Part shown: positions 44,660 to 56,786 of the stretch, one piece after another | Layout of the letters: each line of letters starts with the position of its first letter | How positions within the stretch are numbered: the first letter of the stretch is position 1 | From: Cryptococcus deneoformans JEC21 | Taxonomy: Eukaryota > Basidiomycota > Tremellomycetes > Tremellales > Cryptococcaceae | DNA length: 57,500 bases | Assembly: GCF_000091045.1 (NCBI RefSeq) | Contig: NC_006679.1 | Location: forward strand, 601,781-659,280 | Reading direction: 5' to 3' | Notes under the pieces: generated by a model | The model's input: the letters and a program-made list of their open reading frames with translations, nothing else | Databases searched by the model: none | What the model was told of the DNA's origin: nothing | Translations under genes and position numbers: made by a program

Positions 44660-46780
44660 ATGCTGGAACCAGTAGAAGCCGAGTTCGCCAACCCGCCCAT
44701 CTTCAGCAACCAGCAAGAAGAGATCTTGCATGAAGAAGAAATCGAAGAGCCTAACGCCATTTCCAACGCTGGCAAGCAAGTCACTAGCGGTTCTGACGAC
44801 TCAACCCTTCATGGACAGCAATCTTCCGAAAAGGTCAACGAGAAGGACGTTGAAAAAGGCACGGACGAACGGATTATTGTTCATTTTGACGAGGGGGAGG
44901 GACCAAAGCAGTGGTCCAAAAGACGAAAGTGGTAAGTAATTCTCTTCCACACTGCTGCATTTCGTGATGCACTACAACCTCGGCGCTTAAGCCTCGACAG
45001 CCGTCGTATCGTGCTGTCAACCGCCACATCTTGCTGATTGATTCTACAGGTGGGCCACCACTACCGCCTCCATTCTCTGTCTTGCTGTTGCCCTCGGTAG
45101 TGCTATGCCTACGGGTGACCTTCCCGGCACCGCTGAGACTCTTCATGTTTCTGACGAGGTCATTTACATCTCCATCTCCCTCTTCGTCGCTGGTTTCGGT
45201 ATTGGTCCCCTTATCTTTGCACCTTTAAGCGAAGTTGTCGGGCGTCGACCCATTTACGCCGTCAGCATGCTCTTCTACTTTCTCTTCACCTTGCCCAGCT
45301 GTCTCGCCAAGAACATTGCTACCATGTTGGCTGGTCGTATGATTGCCGGTCTTGCTTCCTCTGCCCCATTCACCAACGTCGGCGGTACCATTTCCGACGT
45401 TTGGGCCGTCGAGGAACGAGGTTTCCCCATGGCTGTCTTTAGTTCTACACTTTTGTGAGTCTTTCTGTTCGTTCAGAGGAGTTAAAGCTGATAAATCATG
45501 TATAGTATGGGGCCTTGTCTTGGACCTTTGTTTGGCGGGTGAGACAGCGAATAATTTCAAAATTTGAAGTCCAATGCTGACGAACTATAGATGGATCGCC
45601 GAAAAAACCGGCCAGTGGCGATGGATTTACTGGGTCCTCTTCATTCTTTGCGGTGCTTGTGTCATCCTTTGCATCTTCACTCCCGAGACTCTTGCCCCTG
45701 TCCTTCTCCGCAAGAAGGCTGCCCGGCTCAACAAGGAGAATAACACCACCGTTTACGTCTCTGAGCACGACCTCCATAGGCCCCCCTTCAAGGAAACTAT
45801 CAAGGTCGCTTTGACTAGGCCTCTCGTATTTATGTTCCAGGAAGTTATCATCATCTTCTTCGTGAGCTTGGCCCTTTTACTTTCGATGACTGGCTAACTA
45901 ACAATCGCGGCAGACCGTTTATCTCTCCTTCATCTATGCTTTGCTCTATTCTACCTTCTTTGCCTTCCCTATCGCGTTTGAGGAGATCCGAGGCTGGAGT
46001 ATGGGTATGACTGGTGTCTCTTTCGTGTCTATCATCGTATGTTCATTATCTGTGGGTAATGAGTTAATTGCTGACCCATATCCAGATTGGTATCGCAATT
46101 GCCAACCTATGTATGCCTATCCAAGAAAGGCTGTACAAGAAGCATTGCGAGAAGCATGGTGTTGTCCCAGAGGGTCGTCTTTATCCCATGATGCTTGGTG
46201 CACTGTAAGTCGGCAAACAACCGCAGACGCGCATTCTGATCATCTTTCGCGCAGTACCCTTCCTGTCTCCATGTTCATCCTCGCTTTCACTTCGTATCCT
46301 GGCATCATTTGGGTGGGGCCTTGCGTGGGTGGTATCATTTTCGGTTTCTCTGTAAGTATTGGAGTTCTTGCATACATACCATGTATCTGAAGCTAATATG
46401 TGGTAGATGGTCATTATCTACATCTCCGGTAACACGTACATCGTCGACAGTTATTCCAACTACGCTGCTTCTGCCATCAGTGCCAAGAACATGACTGTAG
46501 GTATCCCATTGTGAATTTCATTGAACATCAGCTGACCTAATTCTTAAGCGTTCTCTCATTGGTGCTTCCGTTCCTCTCTGGATTACCCAGCTTCTCGTAA
46601 GTGTCTTAAACCTGTAAATATGATCTGTGACTCATATCGAACAATCCACAGCACAATCTCAAGTTCCAGTACGGTATGCTCTTCCTTGCCTTATTCTCTG
46701 TGGTCATCGCCCCCATCCCCTTTGTCTTCTACGTGAAGGGTGGTGCCGTCAGGAGGAGGTCCAAAAGGGCGACGGCTTAA
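44660..46780 (+). CDS. DHA1-type MFS transporter (drug/polyamine-like)
   Basis: The first exon encodes a hydrophilic, acidic N-terminus of about 90 residues with a typical pre-helix GEGPKQWSKRRKW, then a GTAAGT donor at about 44933. Later exons give twelve helices. TGDLPGTAETLHVSDEV before helix 2, GPLIFAPLSEVVGRRPIY (the loop 2-3 signature), GRMIAGLASSAPFTNVGG, and PETLAPVLLRKKAARL after helix 6 all match the fungal DHA1 (Tpo/Flr/Qdr-like) group. FVFYVKGGAVRRRSKRATA ends the protein. At least eight exons with 45-70-nt introns were traced. Expected place is the plasma membrane. The substrate cannot be read from the sequence. Confidence 0.85.
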
Positions 46781-47235
46781 ACCAGGTGAAACTGGCCGGT
46801 GTGCCACAGTGTATAGTTGCTGGCTTTACGTTTTATAATAGACCGAACAACGAATTGGGACATTAAATCAATGATGAATATACATTTCCTAGCTGTTTTT
46901 GATATGGGGCTTGATCTTATATGAATAAGTAAAGCAAGGCATAATCGTACCTGGCCGTAGCTTTACAGGTTTGCTGATGGTTCTGCATCTATCCGCTCTT
47001 ATAAAATAAATGTATGCCTACCTCATCGATCGCCACCAGCAGTTGGTCGTGGCTCATCCTACTTGCAAATATCGTGACGTGTGCACTTCCGGTTAGCTAC
47101 AGCCATCCAATTGCCGGCTGGCGACTGGTGACAACCCTTTCCCTTTTTGCTGGGTGACACTATCCACGAATCATTAAGGTCATATATGCAACATTTCTCC
47201 AAACTATCGGCATCGTCTTCCATAGCGTTGACATA
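46781..47235. other. intergenic region
   Basis: Between two same-strand genes. TATAAAA occurs at about 46999-47005, 230 bp before the next ATG, which is far for a TATA box and could instead belong to the 3' flank of the MFS gene. Nothing else recognised. Confidence 0.3.
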
Positions 47236-48761
47236 ATGGCACCTGCACACCATCCTACTCTCACCCCGTTTGGCTCAGCGCTCGCGGGTGCTCTCGGTTC
47301 AGTCTTTGCCAACTCGTAGTATTTTTCCCTTCATGGCTGAAAACTTGATCGCTGACGTCGCTCAAAGGCTTGTATATCCTATCGATGTTGCCAAAACACG
47401 TCTTCAAGCTATCGACGACCCTCTAGAGGATATTGAATCCGACAGCGAATCTGGTGAGGTCTTCGCGGAGAAGACTGAAGAAGAACAAAAACGACATGTC
47501 GAAGGCAAAGCGCGTCGACGGCAGAAGAGGGAACAGGTTATAAAGTTGAAGAAGCTGCTCGGAAAGAAACTGCAAAGGTGGGGTATGTTGACAATGCTTA
47601 TAAGGATCGTGCATATGGAAGGGATATCCGGTGTCTTCCATGGCTATGGAGCAACTATGATAGGAACTTTCTCTCAGCGTAGGTTCTCGATGATTAACTG
47701 TATGATCTAAACATGCTAACCTCCTCATGTCAGAATTTACCTATTTTTTCTTCCATACCTTTCTAAGGAAGACATACCTAGCGCGTCTCACCGCTTCCTC
47801 TAAGCGCGCTTCATTGTCGACAAGTACGGAGCTCTTGTTAGGTGCTCTTGCTGGCGCACTTGCCCAGATTTTTACTATTCCAGTCTCTGTTATTGCTACC
47901 CGACAACAGCTGTGGGATCCGCCGGCAAGGCCCAAGATCCTTCCCGGAGAAAAGGAAACCGAATGGAATGACAAGAGTCCTTCTTTAACTGAGACTGCTC
48001 GAGAAATCATCGCCGAGTCTGGATGGACTGGCCTCTGGACAGGGCTGAAACCCGGCCTGGTACTCACTGTAAACCCCGCCATTACTTATGGTGTGTTTGA
48101 GAGACTTAAGTCATGGAGGCTCGCTGCAAAGGGTGCCAAAAAACTTGATGTCTGGGAGTCTTTCTGGATTGGAGTTGGCAGTAAGACCTTGGCTACCGTT
48201 GTAACTTATCCTTACATCTTTGTACGTCTCTTATTTCCATTTGTTTGGGGCTGACTGGTCTTGGCTGACAAACTGCTAGGCCAAGGTAAGACTCCAGGCA
48301 AAGGTTGTCGTATCGCCTCCACCACTTTCTGAAGAAATCAAGAAGGGAGAGGCACCTACGTATGCGTCCATCGCTTCAGCCTCTCCTACCGAAGGCTCTA
48401 CCGTCATTGTCGAGCAGCCCTCTTCAATTGAAAGCGAACCTTCCACCGAATTAGAGCAGACTCATAGGCATAAGCACACCCATTCGCCTTCTCAACATTA
48501 CCGCTCGGCTATCCCACTTCTTAAAGCTGTCTATACCGAGAAGGGCTTTAAAGGGTTGTACCAAGGTTTGGGTGCACAGATTTTGAAGGCCGTGTTATGC
48601 CAAGGTAAGCTTATGATATATGATGCGCGAATGGCTTGGCTGAAAGAAGTTGGCTAGGCATCCTATTTGTCTCGAAGGACCAATTTGAGAGCTATGCTTG
48701 GTTGTTGATCGTATTCTTCGCTAGGTTAAGAACCCGCCTTTCGGCCAAAGCACGAGTCTGA
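47236..48761 (+). CDS. ANT1: peroxisomal-type adenine nucleotide carrier (mitochondrial carrier family)
   Basis: Five exons (47236-47315, 47368-47678, 47734-48221, 48280-48604, 48658-48761), 435 residues in frame. The three carrier repeats are marked by YPIDVAKTRLQ, IPVSVIATRQQ and YPYIFAKVRLQ, with GISGVFHGYGATM, GWTGLWTGLKPGL and GFKGLYQGLGAQI after them. The opening FGSALAGALGSVFANSLVYP resembles the PMP47/Ant1 peroxisomal branch, which exchanges ATP for AMP to support fatty-acid activation. Two insertions enlarge the usual length of about 320: an acidic then Lys/Arg-rich segment in the first loop, and a Ser/Glu then His-rich segment (THRHKHTHSPSQHY) in the third. Peroxisomal location is inferred from similarity, so another organelle is possible. 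Confidence 0.78.
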
Positions 48762-49137
48762 GTTGATTGAGAGAAAGAAAAAATGAATGTTCGTTGTAAA
48801 TCAACTGGAGTCAGCAATCAATGGAATGTGACGTTATGACCTTGTTCGAAGACTTGCAATTTGATATCAAAATGCATCCACAGTATCTTATCATACAAAG
48901 CGAGGAACAAACCAAATTCCCGATCTTCTTTCTAGAGTCTTTTCATCTCAAGGATGTGCGTAGAAGGATAGATTCATAGAACATGGACAAAGTGCGAAGA
49001 AGAGAAGGATTGTTGGGGCTACACAGTGTGGTTATAATGCATGTTGATTGACAATTGTTCGTGTGTTGCAGAATTTAGGAAAGGGTCCAAGGTCGTTAAC
49101 AAGTCGTTCAAACAACTCCATCGTTCGAAACCAGCGC
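48762..49137. other. convergent 3' flanks
   Basis: Between the carrier gene (+) and CNA1 (-), which end toward each other. Contains the expected AT-rich 3' flanking sequence and no recognisable gene. Confidence 0.35.
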
Positions 49138-51788
49138 CTACTCTCTCTCGCCTTGACCGCCCTTCGTCGGACTCGAAATAACCTCTGCGAGCCTCTCCAA
49201 CTGCCCATCACCTTGGGCATCCTTACCACCCACCACATCTCGGATCAAGTGCATCGTATTCTCCAAACTCCTCCTTCGCGTACTCGGGCTAGTCTTGGTA
49301 GTGCCCAACGATGTACGACGGCCATGGCCGGGTCGCCAAGCAGTGAGTGGCGGACCTCCAATGGAAGGGCTGGTGGGGGTGCCAGGAGAGCCGGGAGAGC
49401 CGAAAGCAATAGCGCCGGAGATAGGAGTTCGAGGAGTACCGGTGATTGGAGAGTCGTAGGGGATTTCGCTGGGGATCTCTTCAGGGGTGGCGGGCATGAT
49501 GGGAGAGGCAGAAGGTGACGCAGGCTTGTCCTCATCGGGCTATTGACACATTAGCAATGCTTAATGACAGAAAATACAAAACACTGACGTCGATGATGTC
49601 AGGAGGAAGCCTCTCATTCTCGATATCGCTTTTTCTCGCATCCTCAAAGCCCTGGATCGCTTCTTTAATACCTTCAGCGCCACTGGCAAGCATGCCAGCG
49701 GGTAAAGCGTTTGAGCCAGAAATACTCTTAAGTTCAGACACCCTTTCAGACTCTTCACGCAGCAGAGAGAATACTCGAGACATGCGACCAACAGCAAGAA
49801 TCTTGTTCTTAATGATTTGTCGTCTTTCCGCTGCAGATTCGGCATCGGTAGGCTCAGGAGCATGAAGAGGAAACTCTTCCTCCTCTTCCTCAAGCTCCTC
49901 CTTGGTGCAACAGTTGAGGATTGCAATAAGCATGTCCGTAACTACTGATTGTCAGCTCGGGTCGCACCCTTACGCATAATATCTCACTCTTCTCGCCAAC
50001 GAAAGGCAAACTCCAGGTGAACACATCCATAAAGTTAGGCAGCCAATAAGGATGGGGCGTACAATTGAATTGTCGGATGCTAAAAACCCATAAATGACAG
50101 TACTTCTTATGTATATAATGAAACTCACTTCATGACGTTTGATTCGTACTTCAACACAGCGGCCTTATTAGAGTAAACGTCAAGGTAGTTAGGTGCTGAA
50201 AAGATGGTCATGACGGAGGGGAAGCCAGTGGTCTTAGTTTTCCGATACATTCGATAACTTGCTTCGCTTCTCAGCTTGTTCCCTCAAACAGTCACTTCAA
50301 GACGCTGAACACTCACCCAGCATCTTGAGCCTCGTGAGCTCGAATAACAGAAAGCAGGTTGTTCCTCTCCAAGAACTGACATGCAGCATTATAAGTGAAG
50401 AAGTAACTGCAACCTCGGACATGATTGTGCAAAAAGTTTTCGTTGGTCTTTTCTGAGCCAAAGTCTTCTAACGGATCAGCCCAAAGGATATCGCACATAA
50501 GACCTTGAGTGGGAGGCTCTCGGAACCGATTGATCTGACATTTTTATGAGTCGTGCACTCTTCGATTGAAATGGGAAACGTACAGATCGCAGATCATCGA
50601 GGGTATGAAGCTCTGGCGACAAACCACCATGGATGCACAGGAATTGCTTGTTCATAACTGCCGCCAGCGGCAAGTTGCAGAAACTCTCCATGCAGGCATT
50701 GTAAACAGTCTCGGAGTACTTGTGCTTGCCTAAGATGTCGTTAATTATAATCGTTTAGTGCAGGGAGTTCAGACTTGCACTCTAGCTTGAAGGTGAAATA
50801 GTCGGTCAAGTGTCGGCACTCGTGATTACCTCTCAGCAGGAAAAGAGTATCGGGATACCACATCTTGAGCGACCACAAATAAAGCACACACTACAAAAAG
50901 CATGTTAACCTAAGTTTCAATAACATCAGATAAGACATACCTCAATAGAAAAGTATCCTCGATCAACGTAGTCTCCCAAGAAGAGATAACGAGTGTCTGC
51001 CGGGTTTCCGCCGACCTCGAAGAGCTTCATCAAATCGTACTACCCCAGGTTTAGCAACTAACCACTAGAAAATTGAGCATGGTACGCACATATTGACCGT
51101 GAATATCACCGCACACTATACCCCATCAGCGATATGCACGAGTCTAATCATAACTTACCAGTGATAGGCGCGTCAACTTCCAGCAAGTTTGGTTCTGATC
51201 TCAAGAGCTCTCCACCCCTGTGCCGCATGTCAGTTTCTGCCCATCATCGCGATCGGCAATCGCCAGGACCGGCTGAAAGTGTGCCATGGACCAACTTTTC
51301 AAGGATATACAAAGCTTGCTCCTCAGTCAACCTTCCTTCCCGATAGAAGTGGTTCTTTAAAAATGCAATATCGGGCTTGGTTTTATCCGTCGTGGACCAG
51401 AATTGGTCGTCGGTCGGTACATACATCGCTGGGGCTTGAACCTATAATCAAGGAGTATGTCGTCAGCGCGCACGGCTTCAGGATAGTTATTATATAGACC
51501 ATAGACTGTTATTTGAGCCTAGCTGATTTCGCTAGTGCTCTCGCGGACAGTATAGCGATTCCCGCCCACGATTTTGAATGATTAACTTCCACCGCCGCAC
51601 ACGCCACCGCCTCCTTCACCGCTTTATCGTCTCACCATACTCACATCTTTGATGACCCTCTCAGTGGTGCTAACGATTTCACCGTTCTCAAGCTGGTGCT
51701 GGGTAAAGTCTATCTCCGGGATGACAAGGTTTGAGCGGTTGTTGATGGCCGCAATGGCATTCGCGGTCTGAGTGGCTGGGGAAGCCAT
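49138..51788 (-). CDS. CNA1: calcineurin A, catalytic subunit of the Ca2+/calmodulin-dependent phosphatase
   Basis: Ser/Thr phosphatase (PP2B) that acts with calcineurin B and calmodulin in the cytoplasm; in Cryptococcus it is needed for growth at 37 degrees C. The gene has many short introns. Visible in order: [17 protein letters not shown] (N-terminus), the [22 protein letters not shown] and [13 protein letters not shown] metal-site motifs, a [17 protein letters not shown] segment, and a helical calcineurin B-binding arm around EEEEEEF. Then come the calmodulin-binding helix ([20 protein letters not shown]) and the autoinhibitory segment ([19 protein letters not shown]). A Ser/Pro-rich tail follows. 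The ATG at 51788 (MASPATQ) was chosen; an in-frame ATG at 51899 would add 37 unlikely residues. It is divergent from SEC65. Confidence 0.95.
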
Positions 51789-52135
51789 GGCGGAAGTTGA
51801 CTGTTTGGTGGTAGAAGCAGGCGGTGGCGAAGACGCAGTAACCAAGACAATTGAGTCAGCTGGGCGGCGAAAGCAGGAAGGAAGAGGCAGTCCAGTCAAC
51901 TAGTGGGAGAGAGTTGCAGGAAAACGTTACGAGGACTGCGTATAGGCAGAAGGCAGGTCGAGATGGAGGGTAATGGTGAAATCACAGGTGGGGCCCTCCA
52001 CCGGGCCCGACGACGCGCCACCCCACTTATCCCCGACATTTCCCGCCTATGACCTATCGGCATTTACACGTCCACCCGCGCACCTCTCACCAACCTATAT
52101 CCCTTCGCTGCACCAACATAGATCCGCACACCACA
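51789..52135. promoter_or_regulatory. divergent CNA1/SEC65 promoter
   Basis: Short shared promoter of about 350 bp. Contains two GGGCCC palindromes (51991-51996 and 52003-52008) inside a GC-rich stretch that could fold as GGTGG / CCACC. No clear TATA box. Confidence 0.4.
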
Positions 52136-53308
52136 ATGCCCACCGTAGAAGACTATTTTGACGACGACACCGACCTCCCCTTGCCCTCTTCTTCTAGACC
52201 CACTCTCCCGAACACAGGTACCCGCGGAGCGCTCCTCGAAGAGATCACTTCCGACGATGAAGGGGACATGGATTTCAGCAAGCTCGCAGAGCAGGGACGT
52301 GGGATATTCGGAGAGAATTCCAAGGCGCCAGCGCCTTCAGCTCCAAGCTTTAGTGCGAGTGACAAGGGGAAACTTGCGGTCAGAGATGGAGACCAAAATG
52401 TAGTGGGCGGAGGACCGACAATCAACCCTAATACGCCGATGGGAGGACTTATGGGTGATATGATGAAGCTGCAGGCCGCAGAAGAAGAGAGACTGGAGAA
52501 ATTGAAAGGAAAGTTTGGGAACGTGAACATTGGAGCCGATCCCAGTATCTACAAGGGGTGAGTTATGCTGTACCTGATTGTGTGTCAATGCAAGAGCTCA
52601 TGGGAGCCAGCTGGAACGTCGTGTATCCGCTGTACTTTGACGCCAAAGTCTCAATCAACTCTGGTCGACGCGTTCCCAGGACATCGGCTGTCTGGTGGCC
52701 GATAGCAACTCAGATCGCCGAAGCTTGCAAATCTCTGGGCCTTCCTAGTGTCCTTGAAGTAAGTCATGTCAGCTCTTGCAGCGTGTAGGAGAGGCTAATT
52801 CCAAAAGTAGCCCGAGAGGTGTCATCCCGCGGATTGGGAGAATCCTGGCCGAGTCAAAGTGCAATTTGTAAAAGACGGCCGGTTTATCAATCCCATCATC
52901 AAGAACCGTACCCAGCTGTACAAACATATTTCAGACCAAATCCGTCAGCGAAATCCTTCCATTGTGTTTGATCCTGCTGCTACTGCCTCCCGACGTCCGC
53001 AGCCTTTCTCCTCCGTCTCAGCAAGCAAGCCATCAAAGAAGAGCAAAACCAAGGCTAAACTGCCTCCAAAAGCCCCTCGACCAATCGTCAAACTTCCTAC
53101 TCGACCTCCACTCCCACCTGCACCTGTCCCTAATCCTGACGATCGGTTGCCGTTCAACTCACCTCTCATTCCAATGGGAGTTATCATTGCGGCGATCAAG
53201 CGAGAGAAGGCTGAAGAGAAAGAAAAGAAGAAAATTGGTGGTGGCGAGAGTGCTGGAGAGCCCAAGGCTCCGAAGATGAAGAAGATTGTGGTTAGGGGCA
53301 AGAGATAG
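52136..53308 (+). CDS. SEC65: signal recognition particle subunit Sec65 (SRP19)
   Basis: Three exons (52136-52557, 52611-52758, 52811-53308), 355 residues in frame. Binds SRP RNA helices 6 and 8 and helps load SRP54 for co-translational targeting to the ER. The SRP19 core is visible: YPLYFDAKVSINSGRRVPR, then the helix IATQIAEACKSLGL, and ERCHPADWENPGRVKVQF. The N-terminal 140 residues form an acidic, fungus-type extension. The C-terminal 130 residues are Lys/Pro-rich and end in basic KKIVVRGKR, as in Sec65, where a Lys-rich tail aids RNA binding. Confidence 0.88.
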
Positions 53309-54090
53309 GCTGAGGCACATCATTGTTGTTGGGTTTCATGAAGAGCATTAAATGCATTTGTATAACACCAAGCATACCTTATGTGCAGCTGCTGCTTGGT
53401 TTGTCCATCTATTACTGTTTCAACGCACGGCCTACTTTCCTGACTATTCACTACCACAGCGTCCGCTTCTTCAGTAAGCAAGGATTAACATGTGTCATTG
53501 TAATGATGTAAATCATGCTGTCGGGTTCACCGTTACTGCTTCTGTTTTCACAGCTTAACAGAGCACATTGAATGAAGTCTGCACGTTGTGCATCTTGTCT
53601 GAGCATGACCGACTTTCATTGGCTTCGTCGACTCGCACATAATACGAGATACGCTCCTTTCTCCCGAGTCTCCTCGATAGGACCTGCCCAAATACAGCAG
53701 TCATCCGCTATTATTATGTATGTAGGAGAGTGTTTGTATGATTATTCGCCGGTCGCAAAAGCACTTCCTTCTGATACATTTGTATCCTGTTATTCGCTAA
53801 AAGAGATATGTGCCAATGTATCTCTGCATCCGGCCCTTTTTCTTTTCTTCCTGTACGTACAAAACATTCGTATAAAAAACCAAGAATTCAGACGTATGGC
53901 TTTAACCGACTGAAGGAAGACAAAGACCTGTTTTTTGTAATTCGAAATTCGATGGAAAGCTTAAACCAAAGTAGATAAAGTAAAGGCAAAAATGAAGGTA
54001 ACTCATCTACTCGAAAACAATTAGCTTGCTATAAACAACCCCTTTACAATCTATCGTGATCTACTGATACAAGCCACGACATTTTTCACC
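53309..54090. other. intergenic region
   Basis: Between two convergent genes (SEC65 + and the CYS3-like gene -). Short frames only, and none has a domain. Confidence 0.35.
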
Positions 54091-55079
54091 CTACTCATCC
54101 CGCTTCCTCTTCCCTAAAGCGGCCAAAGCAGCCTGAAGGGCATCCTGTCCTTGTGTGTCGTGACCGGCGCCGATGACACCAGCAAGAGCAGCTGCACTAG
54201 GGTTTGATCCGTTCAGAACGATGGCTTTAAGTAATCGGTTCTCGTTTTGGAGAGAGCTGTTTTCGGCGGCAAGAGAGGCGACCTGGGCTTCAAGTTCCTC
54301 TGCAAGATTTCCCATTTAATAACTAACACATCTGAAAGGAAATTGTGACGTACTGGCTCGTCGCTCAAGGGCTTGCTCGCGCTCCTTCTTCTTGGCTCGG
54401 AAACGAGCAGATGCTTCAGTGTTTCTTCGTCGCTTGCTGTTAAAATATCAATATTAGTTGACCGAATAATAAAAAGACAGAGAAGAATAACGTACTCCTC
54501 TTCGAGGTCGTTAGGGTTTGCGCCCATTTGCTTCAATTTTTTCGCGCCTGACGGCTTGTCATCGGTAGGAGAGTCTTCGTGAGCACTGACAGTGCTCGCA
54601 CTTGACACGCCATCCTGGGTGGTCACAGATGTTGCAGGCAAAATGGTGCTCTGGTGGTGCGCATTGGAAGCAGGGTTGGTGTAAGGAGCAGGAAGAGGCA
54701 TGAGATAGTTGCTTATTGTTTGAGCAGCGGTCTGTTGTTGGGCAGTGGTAGAGGAATGGCCCATGTAGGCAGCAAGGAAAGACTCGAGGGTGGGCCCAGA
54801 ATGCTTGTCATCTTTGCTGGCGGATGAAACTGGTGTAGCTACGGTGGCAGGGGTAGGGGCGGGCGCAGCAGGAGCAGACATCTGGTTCTGGGCAGCTTGT
54901 TGCTGCTTCTTCTCTTCATCCTGCGGAGATGGCACGCTGCCAAAGTTTCGGAACAGCTCATCGGCGTGGAGGAACCCCCAAAAGGCTTCTTCTTGCTCTG
55001 GGTTCATACCGGACGACGGGGGGGTGTCACCCGGAATGGTATTGAGAGCCTGAAGGTGCTCGGGAAGGTCGGGGAACAT
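54091..55079 (-). CDS. CYS3: Cys3-like bZIP transcription factor (sulfur regulation)
   Basis: Three exons. The first (from ATG 55079) encodes a Gln/Ala/Pro/Thr-rich activation-type region of about 195 residues ending in an acidic DLEEE. After a GTACGT donor, the second exon carries the basic region KRRRNTEASARFRAKKKERE. A second intron follows, and the third exon carries the leucine zipper (LEAQVASLAAENSSLQNENR) and an Ala-rich tail ending KRKRDE. The basic region is of the Cys-3/Met28 type, whose members control sulfur-assimilation genes in fungi; this location next to CNA1 matches the gene I recall as CYS3 in Cryptococcus. TATAAAAT on the minus strand (55235-55242) lies about 160 bp upstream of the ATG, so the leader is short. 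Confidence 0.88.
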
Positions 55080-56786
55080 GGCTGTTGGTGACTATGTCGC
55101 GAGTGAAGACGAGGGTAGAAACTGGTCAAAGGACTGACAATGAAGGGATGTTGACGAAGACACGTGTGTGTAGCCTGTGGGAAGCTTTGTTGCAAAGGAG
55201 ACGAGGACTTGTTGCTTGTTATACAAACGAGCGTATTTTATAGCGGGCCTGCAAGAGAGATGCGATTGCGCTATGACAAAGAAGGTCGGGAGGGGCGTGA
55301 GTGTCCACGGATTTTGATGGGACTGAGCAAGCGCGGGATGTGATTCGGCGTGCGACCGGGTGGGAGATTCGAGGGTTTGATGGTGTTTCTTGCGAAACGT
55401 TTTGTCGAGCAATGCTCTTTTGTGGAGGTAGTGGTGGTGGGGGCAGAGATGCGCGGGTGACTGCCAAAGGATGGGCCGATAACAGAAGCGCGTTGTCGAT
55501 AACGAGGTGGAGAGATGGATGTGGAGATGAATAAGACAATTTGGAATTCGGAACGGGGGCTTTGGGAATACCCCCCTCCGCTTTTTGGAATTGAAAAAAA
55601 GGGTCCAGTTGGTCTCATTTCCGTTTTCGGTAATTATTTGGCCCCTAGCCCCGGTCTGACGTGTGCCACAATGTATTGTTTGTGATATCGCCGCACAATT
55701 AGCGCCTCTTTAACAGAAAGGCCTTCTTTGACGCAAGCCTAGCCACTGAACATAACCCAGAAGGCACGCGATGAGGAAGCTGCTGGTGGTGGACAAAGAA
55801 GCTGAGGTGTTTATTAATTACTCGGTTTACTCGCAATTGCAAAAAAGGGGACAGCAGCAGCAGTTCACCTCCTTTCATCCACCACTGCTGTCGTCATGTC
55901 GATCGCTACTGCCGGGCGATATGCATCATGCATCTTGACGCTGTCCCTCTACTGTCATTATGCTTATACATGTTGTCCATCAGTCATTCAATATTAAAAA
56001 CAAAACCAACCATCCAACAATCCCTGTCGCCGTTGTGCCAAGGAGGGAGACAACGACACAGAAAGAGAAGACATGACGCTGGAGCAAGTAGTAAACAACT
56101 CACTATCCTTGAACTACCATTTTAATTGCATGAAAGAAGATGCCAAGAAAGAGGGAAGAAGAAGCATTCTTATCTTCCTTTGAAATGTTTGCTTGCCGAA
56201 TACCATAGTACTGCAGTTCCTCCTTTGAACGATTCTTATTCCTTAGCTAGCGTTGACGACATGCAAAGCATCACTTGTGGTACTGTTGTTACAGTAAATC
56301 ATTGCAGAGTTTGTCAATCATTCGATAACTACTATCTTCTAACGAATAACGTCTCCTATGGTAGCATCTCGCCGACGAGAATAAAGGGGAGCCACGATGC
56401 TATTCAATAAAAGCGGGACATTGGATTCAAGGAGGAAATTGCTGTGAGAAGCAGCAACAGCGCTTGAAACGAAAATAGACATGATGGTCGCTGTTCTGTT
56501 TTGTTGTGAGCAGCAATGACTCAGCACGGAGCAAATACCCCGCAATGGACTCTGAATGAAATGTATTCGTTCTTATCGGCGTTAAGGGCAGGCATTCAAA
56601 ACCCGACAGCAATTTATTCTTATCCTCCCTTTGTCGCGCGTCGGCATTATACGAAACGCCGAAGTTGCGTTTCGTGAGTCGCTCGCGGTTTCCCGAATGG
56701 CGAGGTTTACCTGAATGAAAGCTCTCCTTAACCTTCAAGTTATACTTCTCTTACCCCTATTTCTCTCACCTTAGGACTCGGACGAG
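55080..56786. promoter_or_regulatory. divergent CYS3 / RPL14 spacer
   Basis: 1.7 kb without a recognisable gene. A perfect 9-bp inverted repeat, ACGAAACGC (56651-56659) and GCGTTTCGT (56667-56675), lies about 120 bp upstream of the ribosomal protein ATG. Open frames on the minus strand above the CYS3 start mostly begin with TTG and lie beyond its TATA box, so they are not called as upstream ORFs. Confidence 0.45.

Noticed and set aside
55092..55618. Long frames upstream of CYS3 considered as upstream ORFs
   Set aside because: Most start with TTG and not ATG, and they lie above the TATA box at 55235-55242, so they are probably not in the mRNA.
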